From: Ignavibacteriales bacterium
Lineage (GTDB): Bacteria > Bacteroidota > Ignavibacteria > UBA10030 > SZUA-254
Reading direction: 5' to 3'
Length of the DNA stretch: 64,000 nt
NCBI GenBank assembly: GCA_016218025.1
Contig: JACRFD010000010.1
Location: 31,792 to 95,791 of the forward strand
A program made the position numbers and the translations under genes. The notes below the pieces were generated by a model that was not told where the DNA came from, did not search any database, and was given only the letters and a program-made list of their open reading frames with translations. Positions 55,706 through 64,000 of this stretch are shown here, piece by piece. How positions within the stretch are numbered: the stretch's first letter is position 1; the number at the start of each line of letters is the position of its first letter.

Positions 55706-56464
55706 ATGGAAACATATTCAGTTTTTATATTAATAATACTTTTATTCGGAATAATTATTCTCTCGAACGCAATCCGAATATTACGGGAGTACGAACGAGG
55801 TGTTGTGTTTCGTCTGGGTCGGCTGATTTCTGCAAAAGGACCCGGCATTATATTTTTAATCCCGATAATCGATAGGATGGTAAAGGTGAGTTTGCGAACG
55901 GTAGTGCTCGATGTTCCTCCGCAGGATGTAATCACAAAAGATAACGTTTCAATAAAGGTAAACGCCGTTGTTTATTTCAGAGTTGTACAGCCTGAAAAGG
56001 CAGTTGTTGAAGTGGAGAATTTTCTCTTTGCAACATCTCAATTATCCCAAACAACTCTTCGAAGTATTTTGGGACAATCGGAATTGGATGACCTTCTTGC
56101 TCAACGCGATAAAATTAATCGCGAACTTCAAAAGATAATCGATGAGCACACAGAGCCGTGGGGAATTAAAGTATCTAATGTAGAAGTAAAACAAATCGAC
56201 CTGCCGATTGAAATGCAAAGAGCAATGGCTAAACAAGCGGAAGCAGAAAGAGAACGACGCGCGAAAATAGTACATGCAGAAGGTGAATTGCAGGCAAGTC
56301 AAAAACTTTCTGATGCAGCAGAAATTATCTCAAACAATCCAATTGCACTGCAATTACGATTTTTACAAACATTAACTGAGGTTGCAGCAGATAAAAATTC
56401 GACAATAATATTCCCGCTGCCGATGGATTTACTTGAACCATTTCTTAAGAAAGACAGGAAATAA
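55706..56464 (+). CDS. Slipin (stomatin/prohibitin-type SPFH protein)
   Basis: One N-terminal membrane helix, then an SPFH domain: [54 protein letters not shown], and a coiled-coil ([23 protein letters not shown]). An upstream TTG at 55694 is in frame, but GGAG lies seven bases before the ATG at 55706, which I use. Slipins form large rings in the membrane and are cut by NfeD proteases; that partner is encoded immediately upstream. Confidence 0.92.
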   Translation: METYSVFILIILLFGIIILSNAIRILREYERGVVFRLGRLISAKGPGIIFLIPIIDRMVKVSLRTVVLDVPPQDVITKDNVSIKVNAVVYFRVVQPEKAVVEVENFLFATSQLSQTTLRSILGQSELDDLLAQRDKINRELQKIIDEHTEPWGIKVSNVEVKQIDLPIEMQRAMAKQAEAERERRAKIVHAEGELQASQKLSDAAEIISNNPIALQLRFLQTLTEVAADKNSTIIFPLPMDLLEPFLKKDRK

Positions 56465-56476
56465 TATTTTGAAATA

Positions 56477-58819
56477 ATGAACCAACTCCTTTATGGTTTC
56501 AATCCGGATGAGAATATATTATATGTATCGTCTGCCGGCGATCACTCGATGCATATTTATAAAAGGATTGATAACAAAATAAATATAGAAGAACACGATT
56601 TTTATCCATATTTTTATCTTTCTAATCCACAATATTTCACTGGCTTTACCGGCAGGTATTGGCTAAAAAAATTAGCAGGTAACAATTATTTCAAATATCT
56701 TGTGGTATTTTCCAGTTGGATTCATTTATGGGAAGCGATAAATTTTTGTATACAGCGGTACAATCAAACTTCTCCGATTAAAATCAACTATTATTCCGAA
56801 CTTCCATTCATTCATTTTACCGCAGATCCGGTGACTCAATTTCTCAAACAATCCGGTAAAACCTTATTCAAAGGAATAAATTTTTCAGACTTAAATCGGC
56901 TTCAAATAGATATAAAAACACAAACATCTCAGAAATCTAAAGCAAGTAATGCATATCGGCTTGAGGATCAAATTCTTGCGATTGGCTTGAAAAATAATTC
57001 TGGATTTCAAAAAACATTGTCAATATTGCGAAAATCAGAAAAAGATATTTTGCAAGAACTGATAGAAATAATTAAATCAACTGATCCGGATATTATCGAA
57101 GGGTATGATCTAATAAACTATATTCTCCCTTATCTGGCAATTCGTTGTGAATTATTTAACATAGATTTCCAAATCTGTAGAGATGGATCAGTACCAAAAT
57201 TTTCTGGGAACAGATATTACCGTCAGGATAAACCGGGCGAATATTACACAGTTGAAATCACCGGAAGACACGCAGTTGACATCATTCATCTTTACCAATT
57301 TCACTTCACCAAATCTTCCCTATCAACAAACGTATCACTAAAACCTATTTTAAATACAATTGGTGTAGAAGAACTTCGCAAGGAATATTTATCGCCTGAA
57401 ATAACTATTCAACAGTGGAATACAGATTCCGACACGATAATAAACGACTGTAAAAGTAATTTAAAGGATATTGATCGAATTAGTAGAATGATATCTCCCA
57501 AATTGTTTCAATTGACGAAAATGTTTCCCTTCAATTATGGCACACTTTCCAGAACCAATATTGCATCAAAGATAGAATCTCTTCTCCTTCGTGAGTATCT
57601 CAGAACTAAGCATTCAATTCCCCGCGCAATTGAAGGAATGAACATATCTAATAGTTACGATGAAGTTTATTACTCAGGTGTTTTTGAACCTGTAAGTTGT
57701 TTAGATATCGATCATGTATATCCGAGAATAATGCTTGAACAAAATATATTCCCCCGTTTTGATGAATTAAATGTCTGTAAAATGCTTCTGAATTATTTGT
57801 GTATTGAATATTTTAATAACAGTGATACTGTTCAAGAAGTCGGATTAACTGGGTCGTTCAACATATTAATTTCTTCTTTTTATCCCTATATTGGAAATCA
57901 ACGTTCATTGTTTAATGATCTCACAGCGTTCGATATTATAACACAAAAAAGCAAGGAGGTGATAAATAATTTAATATCAACAATAGAAAACGGAAACGGC
58001 ATACCGGTACTTGCTGAAAAAGACAAGATCTATTTTGTTTTCCCACCTGATAAAATAAACCAAGATTCTCCAATCGATTTAATAAAAAAGATGGAAATCA
58101 AATCGAATATCAGAAATTGCTTATCAATAAAGAATAATTACCAAAAAATATTAATACTCAAAAAACATAATTACATATTGTTGACGTATAACGACAAGAT
58201 TGTTTTTACAGGATCTGCAATAACTTCCAAAAACAGTGAACCGTTTGGCAGAATATTCATACGTGACTGTATTTACTTTACATTTAAAAATAATTTTAAC
58301 AAATTGCATTCAATTTACGTTGAGAACCGTAATAAAATACTTACACACCGGATGCCTATTAAATTATTGGCAAAGACAGAAATCTTACGTGATAGTTTAG
58401 ACGATTATCAAATACAGGTTAATTCGGGGAAAAGAAATCGATATACCGCGTACGATGTTGCAATTACTTCTGGAAAGCATTTTAATAAAGGCGATCTTAT
58501 ATCATTTTACGTCCAAAGTTCAGAACACCAGGAAGAGATGATTTATAAATCCATTGAGGAATGGGATTCTAATTTCCCCGATGAAAATGTATCTTATTAT
58601 TTAAAAAGATTAGATGATTTTGCGAGAAGGTTTGAAACACTTTTCACCGAAAAAGATTTCCAATTAATTTTTTCTGATGAAGATTTGTTTGGTTTTTCTG
58701 ATAGTGATATTAAACTTGTATCCCAGAAGATCATCCCTGACGTATTATCTCAACCAGATGAAGAACAAGAAGAATTTCAAATAGAGCCACGAATTTGGTT
58801 GGATGAAGAATCTAATTGA
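56477..58819 (+). CDS. Family B DNA polymerase homologue with degraded active sites
   Basis: At 780 residues it is the size of a bacterial family B polymerase and keeps its order of domains. ExoI reads DIK (145-147) where DIE is expected. ExoII (DPDIIEGYDLINYILPYL, 204-220) has Ile 216 in place of the catalytic Asp. The ExoIII region has Ser for Tyr. Motif A survives (DIDHVYPRIM, 410-419). Motif B (FNILISSFYPYIG, 461-473) has Asn for the catalytic Lys and Pro for Gly; motif C reads EKDK for DTDS. The C-terminal end SYYLKRLDDFARRFETLF..EDLFGFS is that of the family. I expect no nuclease and little or no polymerase activity. Third gene after NfeD and slipin, 12 bases behind. Confidence 0.85.
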   Translation: MNQLLYGFNPDENILYVSSAGDHSMHIYKRIDNKINIEEHDFYPYFYLSNPQYFTGFTGRYWLKKLAGNNYFKYLVVFSSWIHLWEAINFCIQRYNQTSPIKINYYSELPFIHFTADPVTQFLKQSGKTLFKGINFSDLNRLQIDIKTQTSQKSKASNAYRLEDQILAIGLKNNSGFQKTLSILRKSEKDILQELIEIIKSTDPDIIEGYDLINYILPYLAIRCELFNIDFQICRDGSVPKFSGNRYYRQDKPGEYYTVEITGRHAVDIIHLYQFHFTKSSLSTNVSLKPILNTIGVEELRKEYLSPEITIQQWNTDSDTIINDCKSNLKDIDRISRMISPKLFQLTKMFPFNYGTLSRTNIASKIESLLLREYLRTKHSIPRAIEGMNISNSYDEVYYSGVFEPVSCLDIDHVYPRIMLEQNIFPRFDELNVCKMLLNYLCIEYFNNSDTVQEVGLTGSFNILISSFYPYIGNQRSLFNDLTAFDIITQKSKEVINNLISTIENGNGIPVLAEKDKIYFVFPPDKINQDSPIDLIKKMEIKSNIRNCLSIKNNYQKILILKKHNYILLTYNDKIVFTGSAITSKNSEPFGRIFIRDCIYFTFKNNFNKLHSIYVENRNKILTHRMPIKLLAKTEILRDSLDDYQIQVNSGKRNRYTAYDVAITSGKHFNKGDLISFYVQSSEHQEEMIYKSIEEWDSNFPDENVSYYLKRLDDFARRFETLFTEKDFQLIFSDEDLFGFSDSDIKLVSQKIIPDVLSQPDEEQEEFQIEPRIWLDEESN

Positions 58820-58822
58820 ATA

Positions 58823-59230
58823 TCAATTTTTTCTATTCTTACTTACCCAGTCGTAAACATATTTTGTAATATCAATTGTAGATGCACCTGGGGTAAACAA
58901 CTCGCCAACTCCCATATTTTTCAATACAGCCACATCCTGTTCCGGAATAATTCCCCCACCGAACAGTAAGACATCTGCAATTCCTTTTTCTTTCATCAGA
59001 TTTAAAATACGGGGGAATATAGTCATATGTGCACCGCTTAGAATGCTGACTCCAATTGCATCGGCATCTTCTTGGATGGCAGCCTCAACAACCATCTCTG
59101 GAGTTTTCCTTAGTCCGGTGTAGATAACTTCCATTCCAGCATCACGTAATGCTGCGGCAATAACTTTTGCACCCCTGTCATGGCCATCGAGACCCACTTT
59201 CGCAACAACAATTCTAATTTTTTTATTCAT
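58823..59230 (-). CDS. Methylmalonyl-CoA mutase, cobalamin-binding subunit
   Basis: A 135-residue B12 domain: [30 protein letters not shown] contains the base-off signature DxHxxG (D15, H17, G20), followed by [17 protein letters not shown] and [11 protein letters not shown]. It is the separated C-terminal domain of methylmalonyl-CoA mutase, and the large subunit lies at 9019-10680. Convergent with the polymerase gene, with only three bases between the stops. No MeaB-type GTPase chaperone is in the window. Confidence 0.94.
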   Translation of the reverse strand: MNKKIRIVVAKVGLDGHDRGAKVIAAALRDAGMEVIYTGLRKTPEMVVEAAIQEDADAIGVSILSGAHMTIFPRILNLMKEKGIADVLLFGGGIIPEQDVAVLKNMGVGELFTPGASTIDITKYVYDWVSKNRKN

Positions 59231-59248
59231 AAATTACCTCTTACCTTT

Positions 59249-59833
59249 TCACATTCCTTTTTGAAATGATTCCATTGCAAGATAAAACTTTGTGAGTGGA
59301 AATCCAACAACATTATAAAAACAACCGTTAATATTTTGTACAAAAACTGCACCATAATCATCTTGTATACCGTACGCCCCTGCTTTATCCATAGGTGAAC
59401 CAGATTTAACATATTTTTCGATTTCTTCTTTAGATAAATTTCTAAAGGTTACTTCTGTTTTTTCATAATCAGATAATATTTTTTGAGAAGGGACATCCAA
59501 TAGCGTAAAACCTGTATAAACCTGATGCGTTTGTCCGCTCAGTCGATTCAACATTTGTACAGCATCTTTTTCATCAGATGGTTTGCCCAATATTTTACCG
59601 TCGATATAAACAATTGTATCGGCACCAATAATAAGAGCGTTATCTATTTTCTTTGCAACTTCTTTGGCTTTTTGTTTCGATAGCTCAAGAACATGTTCAA
59701 TTGGGGTTTTGATATCTGAAAGCTCTTCATTTATCCCGCTCTCTATTACTTTAAAATCAAGACCAATCTGTTTAAGAAGATTTTGACGTCGAGGTGATTT
59801 CGATGCTAGAATAATATTTTTTTTAATTATCAT
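59249..59833 (-). CDS. maf: Maf-like nucleoside triphosphate pyrophosphatase
   Basis: Removes non-canonical nucleotides or dTTP/UTP by hydrolysis to monophosphate. The opening LASKSPRRQNLLKQIGLDFKVI is diagnostic, with the conserved ALIIGADTIVYIDGKILGKP and MLNRLSGQTHQVYTG; DKAGAYGIQD marks the YhdE (dTTP/UTP) branch. The 194-residue length is normal. It lies 18 bases upstream of mcmB, and the two may share a message started after the terminator at 59845-59872. Confidence 0.94.
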   Translation of the reverse strand: MIIKKNIILASKSPRRQNLLKQIGLDFKVIESGINEELSDIKTPIEHVLELSKQKAKEVAKKIDNALIIGADTIVYIDGKILGKPSDEKDAVQMLNRLSGQTHQVYTGFTLLDVPSQKILSDYEKTEVTFRNLSKEEIEKYVKSGSPMDKAGAYGIQDDYGAVFVQNINGCFYNVVGFPLTKFYLAMESFQKGM

Positions 59834-59844
59834 TAATAAAAAAA

Positions 59845-59872
59845 AAGAGCGGGATAATTTATCGACGCTCTT
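59845..59872 (-). terminator. Terminator of the exported FN3-like gene
   Basis: AAGAGCG and CGCTCTT form a stem around a 14-base loop on the minus strand, followed by ten consecutive U residues (59835-59844) just before the maf start. Confidence 0.8.
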
Positions 59873-59897
59873 GAAATCTTTCTTTAAAATTTAATCT

Positions 59898-60317
59898 TTA
59901 TCTGAATAATGCTTTAATGCTTCCCCATGTTCTACGTACCCCGGAAACGTTATGATCTACAGATATTGGAGGTTCATTTAGCGGTGGAAAATAATTATCT
60001 CCATTATTTGTTTTAACTTTTATTCGATAGCAATAGAGTGTTGTGATTCTTTTGAATGCTGTATTATCGATGTAAATATATGATGATGCGCCTTTCGCAT
60101 CCAGATTAGCGATAGATAAATAGCCGGATGATGGGCTTGTGCTTCTTAGAATTTCATATCCAAGAACATTTTGTTCATTTTCAGAAACCCAATGAATATT
60201 AACGTTTACTCCGTCGCTGGTGGCAAAAATTGATCCCGTTTTTATTATTTCAGCGGATGAGATCACCGCTGAAAGAAGTAATAATAAGAAGATATATCTA
60301 ATGTACTGGATTATCAT
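59898..60317 (-). CDS. Small exported FN3-like protein
   Basis: The frame is open to 60467, but that part overlaps tRNA-Leu and reads tRNA sequence. The ATG at 60317 precedes a signal peptide (IIQYIRYIFLLLLLSAVISS), so I start there, giving 139 residues. The mature part is a fibronectin-III-like fold (VNIHWVSENEQNVLGYEILRSTSPSSGYLSI and YIDNTAFKRITTLYCYRIKVKTNNGDNYF). Function unknown; it may belong to a surface complex. Its terminator lies just behind the stop. Confidence 0.7.
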   Translation of the reverse strand: MIIQYIRYIFLLLLLSAVISSAEIIKTGSIFATSDGVNVNIHWVSENEQNVLGYEILRSTSPSSGYLSIANLDAKGASSYIYIDNTAFKRITTLYCYRIKVKTNNGDNYFPPLNEPPISVDHNVSGVRRTWGSIKALFR

Positions 60318-60376
60318 AACAGTCGAAAGATAGAAAAGATCATGCAAAAAGTCAAGTTTTACAAAATAATCTTTTG

Positions 60377-60460
60377 TGCGCGAGGCGAGACTTGAACTCG
60401 CATGCCCTTCCGGGCGCCACCCCCTCAAGATGGTGTGTCTGCCAGTTCCACCACTCGCGC
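60377..60460 (-). tRNA. tRNA-Leu (anticodon GAG)
   Basis: Acceptor GCGCGAG pairs with CTCGCGC, discriminator A. The anticodon stem-loop CCATCTTGAGGGGGTGG gives GAG; a long variable arm (GCGCCCGGAAGGGCAT) marks tRNA-Leu, and the T arm GCGAGTTCAAGTCTCGC is intact. CCA is not encoded. The FN3-like gene starts 60 bases downstream. Confidence 0.95.
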
Positions 60461-60533
60461 AATTCAATTAAAAAGTAAAAAGCTGAGATGCTGGGCAAAT
60501 CAGGTTTTTTCATTTTAAATTTTACATTGAAAG

Positions 60534-60605
60534 TGAGCCCGGTTGGAATTGAACCAACGGCCCTCTGCTTAAAAGGCAGATGCTCTACCCCTGAGCTACG
60601 GGCTC
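60534..60605 (-). tRNA. tRNA-Lys (anticodon TTT)
   Basis: Acceptor GAGCCCG pairs with CGGGCTC, discriminator A. The anticodon stem-loop CTGCCTTTTAAGCAG reads TTT. D arm and T arm (CGTTGGTTCAATTCCAACC) are complete. The gap to tRNA-Leu is 73 bases, so the two are probably one transcript. Confidence 0.95.
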
Positions 60606-60757
60606 ATTATCTATAAAATGCATGAATCTTTATCTTTGGGCTTAAAAATATAATAAAAATAATTGGTACTAGCAAGATTTTGAGTTAAAAAAGAAGAGAA
60701 AATAATTAGGCGGGTTGTTGTTTTAAAAGCATCTAAACGAATGTGTTTCGACGTTAA

Positions 60758-60925
60758 TTATAAAAATGTTGCAAGTCTTTGGAAAACTGCAATTAAACGA
60801 TGTCTTCTGGGATTGGAACGACTTTGCTTCAACGAAGAGACATGCCTAAGTAATATATTCGGCAAATACCAATAAATTAATCCAACAATAAACAATAATG
60901 GAATAATAATAAATAAATCGCTCAT
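60758..60925 (-). CDS. Small membrane protein with basic tail
   Basis: A 55-codon frame beginning MSDLFIIIPLLFIVGLIYWYLPNI: one strong membrane helix at the start, then a basic, Arg/Lys/His-rich tail (KQSRSNPRRHRLIAVFQR). It lies in the otherwise empty 449-base gap between tRNA-Lys and the GH13 gene. No clear ribosome binding site, so it could be chance, but the hydrophobic-then-basic layout is unlike random sequence. The rest of the gap holds nothing else that I can see. Confidence 0.4.
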   Translation of the reverse strand: MSDLFIIIPLLFIVGLIYWYLPNILLRHVSSLKQSRSNPRRHRLIAVFQRLATFL

Positions 60926-61054
60926 AAGTATAATTTTTTGGGATGAATAATTTAATATGACATTTTAATGAATAGTTGCACGCAAATTTGTGAGCTATGC
61001 CACATATTCAAAATAAATAGTTATATTTTTCCCAATTTTAATAAACAAGTAGGA

Positions 61055-62995
61055 TTAAATCTTAAATAAGAAAACCTGCCCCGGATTTAATTTTAGTCTT
61101 ATTTTCTGATCTTCTATAGCGATTGATTTTCCAGTTAATAAATCTTCTATAGATTTTTTCTTTATTTCTAGAACCTGTTCAATATATATCTCTTTTTGCA
61201 AATTCGAATTTGCTAAAATCAAAAGTTGATACTTTTCAATTTCATTTTTTCTTAAAAAAGAGATTAGGTCATTATTTGAATTATCGACCCAGTAAAAAGA
61301 TTGTGGAGAGGCATCAGTAATTAATGAGCGAAATTTTTTACGGATGTTTGAAACTTTCTGTATCCAATCGACAATTTGGTTTGAATTAAACCAATTATAT
61401 CCATATTCACTGAACAAAGGTAATGTTTCCGACGGATATTTTTTCAAATCATCTATTTTGAAATCCAATCCAGTATTTATGGGAAATGTTTCTCCTAACT
61501 CGAAGCCGGAATGTATAAATGGTATTGCCGGTAGAAAATTACTTAAAGCCCACGCATACTTTGAATATATTTGTTCTCCCTCTCTGGTCATTGCTCTTGG
61601 GGTATTGTGACTTTCCGGTGTTGCAAAAAAAGGCAAATCAAATCCCTCTGTTCCGAATCGCTTAAGCATATTTTTAAATTTGTTGGGATGATGTTGATCG
61701 CTCCATTGATAACCGATTACCGCATTATAACCTTCAATTACGCTCTTCTTTGTAACAGAAAAATTTTCATCCCAGAATGCAAATCCTGAATTTATCTCCC
61801 TTGCTCGCTTAATCATTTCTTTTTTTAAATCTATCGGCAAGGCATGTCCCATATCTATCATTACACCATCAATTCCGAACTGATGCTGGTAATTCGGAAT
61901 TATTTCAGATATTTTCTCCCACAATGGTTTATTTACATTTTCTGATTTTGATAAACGTAAATCATACATGCGTATAGTATTATATGCAATATAATTAAAA
62001 TCATTGTGCTCGTACATTTTCAGATAGGTAACATCACCCCACGGGGGCTGTGAATCGTCGGGGGGCCAATCTGCAAAAGCACCGGGAATTCTTACGCGGG
62101 TTCCATCTGCAAGTTTTCCTATATATCTCCCCTTTTCCAATTTTATTGCTTCAGGTTTAGGAGGATCGGTAAACATACTACGATACGACTCATGCGGCGG
62201 TAATAATTCTTCGAAGTGATTATTTTCGACATCATATAATATCTTTTTTAATTCATCTGTATTAAATATCGGATTTCCATACTCAGATTCGTTACGATGA
62301 TGCGGTTTTCGGTCTTTTATATTTTCTTTTATCCAATAGAACCATTCAGGATGCTGTTTAATCCAATCACTATCCTTAGACGCGGTTCTAAAGACAAATT
62401 CTACAACAATTCTTAACCCTAAATGATGAGCAGCATTTACGAATAATTTAAATTCTTCCTCAACGGTAAGACCTGAATTCGGCTCTGCTAATTTTTCATC
62501 AAGATTGTTCGGGTTCTTGATTGCATATGGTGAACCAAGCGTTCCTTTGTTACCATCCGATCCGATTGAAGTAATAGGAAGCAGGTGAATTGTATTCGCA
62601 CCCAAAGATTTAATAAATAACAGCATAGATGTAGCTTTAAGGAATGTACCCGTTTCGCGCCATCCTTCTGCATTCACCGGCAAATCTATTTTACCGTTAC
62701 CGTTATGATCAAATGCACATGTTGTTCTGACAAACATATTATAAATTACGGCATTGCGGCTCCAGACATCCGCATCTTCTTTTTGTAATTTAGTCTGCTT
62801 CTGAGAAATAATTTCATTCAGAGCATTTAAATAAAAAGTCGGGGGATTTAATTTTATCGATTTTAGATTTCTGTCACTTTGTTTAGATGTTACCCAAATA
62901 TTTGGAACAGCATATCGGCTTCCCTTTCCTCCAAATTGTTTGAAAGATTGAGATATTTTTTCTCTTATTTCGATTAAATATTTCTTCGAGTCCAT
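61055..62995 (-). CDS. Maltosyltransferase-like GH13 enzyme
   Basis: A 646-residue GH13 protein closest in layout to the Thermotoga maltosyltransferase (about 640 residues), which moves maltose units between alpha-glucans. Shared strings include GWRETGTFLKATSMLLFIKSLGANTIHLLP, SPYAIKNPNNLDE, HLGLRIVVEFVFRTASKDSDWIKQHPEWFYWI and FGIDGVMIDMGHALP. Nucleophile D381; acid/base E410 (FAFWDENF). At the transition-state position the chain reads ESHNTPR, with Asn 464 where Asp is usual. No signal peptide, so cytoplasmic. It lies four bases after the MalG-like gene, a glycan import and use pair. Confidence 0.82.
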   Translation of the reverse strand: MDSKKYLIEIREKISQSFKQFGGKGSRYAVPNIWVTSKQSDRNLKSIKLNPPTFYLNALNEIISQKQTKLQKEDADVWSRNAVIYNMFVRTTCAFDHNGNGKIDLPVNAEGWRETGTFLKATSMLLFIKSLGANTIHLLPITSIGSDGNKGTLGSPYAIKNPNNLDEKLAEPNSGLTVEEEFKLFVNAAHHLGLRIVVEFVFRTASKDSDWIKQHPEWFYWIKENIKDRKPHHRNESEYGNPIFNTDELKKILYDVENNHFEELLPPHESYRSMFTDPPKPEAIKLEKGRYIGKLADGTRVRIPGAFADWPPDDSQPPWGDVTYLKMYEHNDFNYIAYNTIRMYDLRLSKSENVNKPLWEKISEIIPNYQHQFGIDGVMIDMGHALPIDLKKEMIKRAREINSGFAFWDENFSVTKKSVIEGYNAVIGYQWSDQHHPNKFKNMLKRFGTEGFDLPFFATPESHNTPRAMTREGEQIYSKYAWALSNFLPAIPFIHSGFELGETFPINTGLDFKIDDLKKYPSETLPLFSEYGYNWFNSNQIVDWIQKVSNIRKKFRSLITDASPQSFYWVDNSNNDLISFLRKNEIEKYQLLILANSNLQKEIYIEQVLEIKKKSIEDLLTGKSIAIEDQKIRLKLNPGQVFLFKI

Positions 62996-62999
62996 TCAC

Positions 63000-63842
63000 T
63001 TATCCTTTTACACTGCCAAGCGTAAGCCCTGAAACCAACCACTTACTCAGAATAATAAAAAGTACTACTACCGGTATCATGACAATCAAAGAAGCAGCAC
63101 CATAAAGTCCCCACTCTGTTGACATGTTTGCTTCGAACGATTTAAGACCGAGAGGCAATGTCCATAATTGAGTATCCTGTAATATTTGAGCCGCAACAAT
63201 ATACTCAGACCACGCAGTCATAAAAGAAAATAATCCGGTTATAACTAATGCGGGAGATGCCAACGGCAATATTACTTTGTAAAATGCCTGAAACTGATTG
63301 CATCCATCTATTCTAGCAGCTTCTTCAAGACTGACCGGGATTGTATCATAGTATCCTTTCATAGTCCATATGCAAAACGGTAAGGCAGTAGCTGAGTAAG
63401 TTATAATAATTCCTAAATATGAATTTATCAATCCAAGATATATTAACATAAGATAAAGCGGCAACAATAACATGGTTGCCGGAAACATCTGAGTTACAAG
63501 CAAGCCGAGCAATCCAATTTTCTTCCCCATGAAGTTAAAACGCGAAAATGCATAACCTGACATTGCAGCAAGAGCTACACCAGTCAATGTTACTGTCAAT
63601 GAGATAAGAGCGCTGTTTCGCACCCAAAGCAAGAATGGCTGATCTGCGAATAAAGATATATAAGATTTCAGAGTAGCATTTTGTGGAATTATTTCAAGCG
63701 ATGTAGACAACAGCTTGTCTGATGGTCGAAGTGAAATTGTGACCACTTGAAGCACCGGGTAAATTGCTATCAATGTAAAAATCACCAACACTAAGTGTGT
63801 TAGAACCTGGAGAATTATTTTTTTATTTTTTGAATTAGCCAT
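63000..63842 (-). CDS. Sugar ABC transporter permease (MalG type)
   Basis: A 280-residue permease with six membrane helices. The cytoplasmic EAA loop that contacts the ATPase reads EEAARIDGCNQFQAFYKVILPLASP. Length and helix pattern match MalG-like permeases for maltodextrins or other oligosaccharides. The MalF partner and binding protein are not in the window, although they normally precede malG. The maltosyltransferase-like gene is coupled (gap of four bases), which points to alpha-glucan import. Confidence 0.9.
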   Translation of the reverse strand: MANSKNKKIILQVLTHLVLVIFTLIAIYPVLQVVTISLRPSDKLLSTSLEIIPQNATLKSYISLFADQPFLLWVRNSALISLTVTLTGVALAAMSGYAFSRFNFMGKKIGLLGLLVTQMFPATMLLLPLYLMLIYLGLINSYLGIIITYSATALPFCIWTMKGYYDTIPVSLEEAARIDGCNQFQAFYKVILPLASPALVITGLFSFMTAWSEYIVAAQILQDTQLWTLPLGLKSFEANMSTEWGLYGAASLIVMIPVVVLFIILSKWLVSGLTLGSVKG

Positions 63843-64000
63843 ATGGGTTTATTCAAGATAGACCTCCGACTGTTATGTTAAGAATCAAATCAGTCGGGTG
63901 CTGTTTAGATGTAATATATTATATCAAAAGATCAATTGTGTACTACCAATATAATATGGAACAAATTTAATTTCCAAATGGTAAATCAGACTGTTATAAA
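63843..64000. other. Right edge, upstream of the MalG gene
   Basis: 158 bases with no clear gene. On the minus strand a short open frame from the edge ends within 75 bases (last residues YYIGSTQLIF); it may be the end of an upstream gene or chance. A TATAAT-like sequence (ATTATA on the plus strand, near 63920) could serve a promoter for the permease. Confidence 0.3.

Noticed and set aside
60318..60467. N-terminal 50 residues of the frame ending at 59898
   Set aside because: They overlap tRNA-Leu(GAG) and are translated tRNA sequence; the signal peptide starts at the ATG at 60317.
1..64000. CRISPR array, integrase, transposase or rRNA genes
   Set aside because: I looked for regular spaced repeats, DDE or tyrosine recombinase motifs and rRNA landmarks and found none in the window.
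63926..64000. End of an upstream gene entering from the right edge
   Set aside because: Only about 24 open codons on the minus strand with no recognisable family; too short to call.

Overview
The window looks like a chromosome segment of an uncultured or poorly studied member of the Bacteroidota / Chlorobiota / Ignavibacteriota group, most like Ignavibacteria. The evidence is an AT-rich genome with Bacteroidetes-type secreted proteins. These include type IX secretion (T9SS) C-terminal sorting domains with the NYPNPFNP signature, a PorV-like outer-membrane protein, TonB-dependent receptors with carboxypeptidase-regulatory domains, and several large Asp-box (BNR) and FG-GAP proteins. Clear AGGAG-type ribosome binding sites precede many genes.

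Layout. 1-5375: a minus-strand run of htpX, an exported protein, bamD, an acyl-CoA thioesterase, an FG-GAP surface protein and a truncated exported gene. 5488-8821: acnA, an FmdB-type zinc ribbon and a DUF302 protein, closed by a terminator. 9019-11310: methylmalonyl-CoA mutase large subunit and epimerase, wrapped in small palindromic repeats; the matching cobalamin-binding subunit lies far away at 58823-59230. 11606-15034: a base-composition island holding a RecQ helicase fused to a phosphoribosyltransferase-like domain and a DprA-like protein, my best candidate for an undescribed (probably defence) system. 15143-30357: DUF2442, a DUF885 metallopeptidase, pmbA/tldD, a giant BNR protein, nadA, a deoxynucleoside kinase, folK, folB, glnS and gltX. 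30657-33107: a TonB-dependent receptor.

33281-38296 is an eight-gene arsenic operon (arsR, arsM, arsC, a thioredoxin-like protein, a UPF0718 permease, a thioredoxin, ccdA and acr3). It can reduce, methylate and export arsenic, and it brings its own thiol-redox relay. 38492-39771 holds a response regulator, a small outer-membrane protein and tRNA-Ser(GCT). 39837-53757 is a seven-gene minus-strand operon of exported proteins built round one TonB-dependent receptor and one PorV-like protein.

53944-58819 is a plus-strand block: tRNA-Ser(GGA) with a GIY-YIG nuclease gene fused to its 3' end and a copy of the tRNA 3' end behind it, then an NfeD protease, a slipin, and a family B DNA polymerase homologue whose exonuclease and polymerase active sites are degraded. 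58823-63842 returns to the minus strand with mcmB, maf, a small exported protein, tRNA-Leu(GAG), tRNA-Lys(TTT), a maltosyltransferase-like GH13 enzyme and a MalG-type permease.

Most genes are housekeeping or cell-envelope functions. The regions that deserve most attention are the RecQ-PRTase/DprA island, the inactivated polymerase, the tRNA-anchored GIY-YIG cassette, the terminator-like hairpin directly in front of gltX, and the receptor-centred export operon.
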